From: Tetragonia tetragonoides
Taxonomy: Eukaryota > Streptophyta > Magnoliopsida > Caryophyllales > Aizoaceae
Length of the DNA stretch: 64,000 nucleotides
Direction of reading: 5' to 3'
Assembly: GCA_038025085.1 (NCBI GenBank)
Contig: CM076139.1
Coordinates: forward strand, 16,013,307 to 16,077,306
Shown here: in pieces, positions 60,801 through 64,000 of the stretch
Layout: the number at the start of each line of letters is the position of its first letter
Numbering within the stretch: the stretch's first letter is position 1
Made by a program: the position numbers and the translations under genes
Notes under the pieces: model-generated
Databases searched by the model: none
What the model was told of the DNA's origin: nothing
Seen by the model: only the letters and a program-made list of their open reading frames with translations

Positions 60801-61849
60801 AGGGGAAAGGTTCAGAGCATCTTAACTGCATATTTCTAACAGATGTGCATATTTGAACATTACATTCTCCTTACTGCAGAAATGGGGGTCTCTTTTAAGC
60901 TCTAATGCTCTCCTTCAATACCATTTTCACTCTAGTGTATATACCTAGTTCCAAAATTAGTCAGAAAATCTAAAAGAACTTTCAGCAACACCTAGGTAAC
61001 AATTAAATCATTTCTGCGCCATTCTTATGGAAAGCCGAGGTAAGCTAAGGATATATGATTGTGAGTTCTAAAACTAAAATATTGCTGCATCAACTGGTTT
61101 TTCCTACAAGTTTCAACTTCAAACAGACTTCATTATGAACTATAATAGGTCCATTCTGTTCTTTTTGCTATACTGTTCTGGACTAAGTTTGTTATTGTTG
61201 ATGTTGTATTGCATATGAGCACTGGGATAATACAAGGTTCTTGCAGTTATTCTGGACTAAGAGCCCATTTGTCTAGTTTCTAGAAGTTTTAGCTTTGCCC
61301 TCTCACATTTCTCCTCCATTTCCCCCTTCCTCCTTTACTTCCTCAGTTCCTCCACCATCCCGAGTTTCTAAGAAATTGCCAAAATGGGACTAGAATTTGA
61401 TGAAGAAGTGTAGAAAGAGCGAGGAGGAGGATTAGGGAATGTGAGAGGAAGTCATACTCCTAGAAAATAGACAAATACAGCTCTAAGTTTGAATTGCAGT
61501 ACAGCATTTCATTTCTCTTATGCAATCAATCTTTAATTTCCATACTTGATAGGCGGCAGTAAGACAACAAGGAGAATTTGAATCCATCCATCGAGACATG
61601 ATTGTTGGATTTGGGAGATGGGAATTCCACCCCACTGAACTTGCAAATCCATTCCCAGACAATGAGGGTACAGTTCACCTGTGGCAAGGCGATGAGGATT
61701 TTCTAGTACCGGCGACTATGCAGAAGTTCATAGCTCAAAAGCTGCCTTGGGTTATATATCATGACCTACCTGGAGCAGGGCACTTATTCCCATTTGCTCC
61801 TGGAATGAGTGATGCTATTATCAAGGCTCAATTATCCATAGAGAACTAG
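57813..61849 (+). CDS. Alpha/beta-hydrolase 2 (complete, five exons)
   Basis: Paralogue of the gene at 41096-43993. Exons: 57813-57858, 59527-59783, 59870-60081, 60307-60577 and 61553-61849, giving 360 residues. Exon 1 (MVERGSRKKSVPNSPG) lies 1.7 kb upstream of exon 2. I chose it because it ends in the same phase-1 donor as the paralogues; it is the least certain exon. A membrane-anchor-like segment (VFLVVILGCCLAWAY) follows. Catalytic features: FVHGFDS, Ser156 in GFSMGG, Asp311 in GDEDFLVP and His339 in PGAGHLFP. Exons 3 and 5 have exactly the same lengths as in hydrolase 1. Introns 1 and 4 contain MITEs. Substrate unknown. Confidence 0.92.
58084..58355. mobile_element. MITE in hydrolase 2 intron 1
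   Basis: Inverted ends GAGCATCTCCAAT on both strands, 272 bp. Interior pairs partly (AGGTTTGTG...). Target duplication not clear; superfamily not assigned. Confidence 0.7.
58950..59136. mobile_element. Short hAT MITE in hydrolase 2 intron 1 (187 bp)
   Basis: Ends CATAGGCGGATCCAG (left) and CAGTGGCGGATCTAG (right, minus strand). TAGCCAAG flanks both sides (58942-58949, 59137-59144). Ends resemble those of the element at 50690-51188. Confidence 0.9.
61261..61483. mobile_element. Tourist-like MITE in hydrolase 2 intron 4 (223 bp)
   Basis: Ends GAGCCCATTTGTCTAG (left) and GAGCTGTATTTGTCTA (right, minus strand), flanked by TAA on both sides (61258-61260, 61484-61486). Similar style to the MITE in ETR1 intron 1. 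Confidence 0.75.
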
Positions 61850-62302
61850 CAGCGCGCTGCACTGAAGTCATAGACATGTTTCATCACACTGTGTAATTGG
61901 TTTTATGGATGGATATTCTGAACCAAAATGTGCGCTGTTTTAAGCTGAGTTAGCTTACCATAAACTGTAGCAACTCTTAGAAATCGAGGTTTGGACAGCT
62001 TTGATATGGGGTCTGTTCACCCTAACTGAAAAACGTTTATATTTATTATTGAAAGTTTATTTTTGTTGAACTTCGTTGAACTTTGATGAACTTTATTTAA
62101 ATTTGTTGAACTTTGTTTATTTTTGTTGAATCTTGTTGATTCAAGTGTTTTTTATAACTAGTTTGTATATTGGTTTGTTTAACTTTGTTAAACTTTTTTT
62201 AACTTTATTTAACTTTATGTATACTACCTATTTAAACATTACATGCTATTCAAACTTATTGAATCAATACATGTCACTAATAAACTTATTGAAATAAAGT
62301 TA
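61850..62302. repeat. GTTGAACTTTG-rich repeat region
   Basis: Downstream of hydrolase 2. Degenerate GTTGAACTTTG and TTTAACTTTA words repeat from 62036 to 62220. The phrase TTGAATCAATACATGTCACT (62261) recurs at 62697. An inverted version of the words follows the solo LTR at 62619-62650. Confidence 0.6.
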
Positions 62303-62618
62303 TGTTAGAATAATCTAGAAAAATCATATCTAAGCTTAGTGCCTAGAAAGATCTAGATTAATACCTACCTAGACACATCTAGAATAATGTCTACCTAGAA
62401 ATATCTAGAATAATAGTCTAGGATAATTATGAAGAAGACTCTAGACATAGAAAGATCTAGAGAATTGTCTACCACCCTACACCACTATAAATAGGGGTGA
62501 TGTAAAGCATTTTGTGCACCAAGCAATACAATCATCTTTCCACATCTCTCTTAGCATTCATCTCTCTTCCTCCAACATACAATTACCTAGCCTAATATCC
62601 TACAACGAAAACCTAACA
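62303..62618 (+). repeat. Solo LTR (316 bp) with 5-bp target duplication
   Basis: Starts TGTTAGAATAATCTAG and ends AAACCTAACA, with canonical TG...CA ends. AGTTA flanks both sides (62298-62302, 62619-62623). A TATA box (CTATAAATAGG) lies near 62485. No internal retrotransposon sequence remains, as after LTR-LTR recombination. 62624-63002 is the upstream region of hydrolase 3. Confidence 0.9.
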
Positions 62619-63002
62619 AGTTAAATAAAGTTAAACAAAGTTCAACTGTAGCAAATCATTACATGCTACCTATATATAAACATATATGTATACTTATTGA
62701 ATCAATACATGTCACTAATATTCTGATCATTCAATCAGAAAGATTATTGGTTGACTTTTTTGTTGTTAGGAAAATCAGAGTACCCACAACTCACCTTCAT
62801 AAAATCAACAAATTTTTCAAAAGAGGCGGTGGCCATTCAAAACTCTAGACTTGGCGGCTACATCAAGATCGATTAGAACAACGAACAAATTGAGTTTCTC
62901 CACTTTGTCTTAGTCTATATTTGAATCCTTTTCGACTTAACTTTAATCCGACCCATCATCAAAACCAGCAAGCCCCCTCTTTGCTCAAAAACTGCAGGAG
63001 CT

Positions 63003-64000
63003 ATGAACCGGAACATATCAACTGCATCTGCCAGGTCCCACACTGACAATTCCAACCAAAAAAACTTCACCTCTTATTCAGGTTCTTAATCTTCTTATGT
63101 CTTTTCCTCTCTCATGTTCCATTTGATGACATTAAAGCTTGCCCATTTGCTAAAAAAAATTTAAAAAAATAAAAATAAAAATAGCCATCTTTATCTCATA
63201 AGAACCATTTTTTTTGGCCGGAAATGATTCACACATTTTATTCAAAAAAGTAACATACTATATATATGACACGATCTTGTTATTACTATTGTGTCCATAC
63301 GTAGAGTTATGCTTATGACTGCTTGTCTTTTTTAAAAATAGTACACTATACTTTTTTTTTTTATCGGAAAAGTAATACTCTAAATTTATTCCTTTGACAA
63401 TTGAGTAATTGACATTTTATCACACAAAAAAAAAAAAAAATTGATAATTGACAGGAAATCAAAATATTTCAGGCTTGTTTAAGAAACTTGTTCTGGTTGG
63501 CCTAGTTAGTCTCTTGGCATGGGCTTATCAAGCTACCCGCCCACCTCCCTCCAAAATTTGTGGAACTCCGAATGGTCCTCCAATCACTGCGCCGAGAGTT
63601 AAGCTTAGTGATGGAAGACACTTAGCCTACAAAGAGCATGGTGTTCCAAAGGAGAAAGCTAAGTACAAATTCGTTTTTGTCCATGGTCTTGACACCTACA
63701 GACATCATGCAGTTGTCGCAGACTTGCTTCCTCCGGTATTTTCTCTCTCAATTTCCGGCTCCTACAGTGTTACTTTTGACTGTCTTATCGTTAAAACGGT
63801 TTTACAAAAGACCTTTTGTCTTGATTTTCTGTGACTGTCTTGTAAGATTCCTCTGATCTTGTTTCATTTGTTGATTCTTGTAGAACACAGTTGAAAGCTT
63901 AGGCATATATATATTGTGTCCTTTGACCGGCCCGGATATGGAGAAAGTGACCCGAATCCAAATCGGACAGTAAAGAGCATGGCATTGGATATAGAAGAGT
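63003..64000 (+). pseudogene. Alpha/beta-hydrolase 3, cut by window end and frame-shifted in exon 3
   Basis: Exon 1 63003-63081 (MNRNISTASARSHTDNS), exon 2 63473-63735 and the start of exon 3 at 63884. Exon 2 has the same 263-nt length as in hydrolase 1 and reads LFKKLVLVGLVSLLAWAY (anchor) and FVHGLDTYRHHA. In exon 3 the paralogues read ESLGIYIVSFDRPGYGESD, but here an AT tract (from about 63904) carries two extra bases, so the frame is lost after LGIYI; the downstream bases still match in the shifted frame. It is a pseudogene, or a sequence error in a short AT repeat. The active-site exons lie beyond the window. Confidence 0.8.

Overview
The window is nuclear DNA of a flowering plant, almost certainly a eudicot. 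Protein-coding genes are split by GT-AG introns, the intergenic DNA is AT-rich, and it is packed with plant transposons (hAT, Ty1/copia, Helitron-like, L1-type LINEs, SINEs, MITEs). I cannot name the species from sequence alone. Five genes can be modelled with confidence. On the minus strand, 6563-13326 encodes a complete 738-residue ethylene receptor of the ETR1 type in six coding exons. Also on the minus strand, 20592-23174 encodes a complete 173-residue TFL1/CENTRORADIALIS-type PEBP protein with the family's 198/62/41/221-nt exon pattern. On the plus strand, three related alpha/beta-hydrolase genes lie at 41096-43993, 57813-61849 and 63003 to the window end. The third is cut by the window edge and carries a 2-bp insertion that breaks its frame. 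The two regulators act in different pathways (ethylene perception; shoot-meristem identity and flowering repression), and nothing in the sequence links them. The hydrolases look like a dispersed tandem family. || Layout: 1-6400 has no recognisable protein gene, but holds a possible 5' exon with a duplicated splice donor, a long field of short AAGTGACC-type repeats, and two inverted tRNA-like sequences with abnormal anticodon arms. 6560-14340 is ETR1 with its 5'-UTR intron. 14350-18500 is sparse, with a LINE RNase H relic and a doubtful multi-exon transcript. 18514-19707 is a 1.2-kb fold-back palindrome. 20592-23174 is the TFL1/CEN gene. 23180-31435 is repeats: SINEs, a hAT element with a perfect 8-bp target duplication, a retroposed fragment with an 18-bp target duplication, and Helitron-like ends. 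31436-37484 is a decayed Ty1/copia element with a 5-bp target duplication and a hAT-like insertion in its reverse-transcriptase region. 38770-40610 is a SINE split by two hAT-type elements between short direct repeats. || 41096-43993 is hydrolase 1. 44660-48410 contains Helitron-like ends, a hAT MITE and a five-unit head-to-tail array of about 330-bp Helitron-like units. 48680-52480 is a direct segmental duplication whose first copy was later expanded by LINE and hAT insertions. 53382-57561 is a full-length hAT transposon with an uninterrupted 862-codon transposase and an exact 8-bp target duplication. 57813-64000 holds hydrolases 2 and 3 with MITEs in the introns and a solo LTR (62303-62618) between them. 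|| Exon limits come from splice signals and family similarity read by eye. Transposon limits come from terminal repeats plus target duplications that can be read directly.
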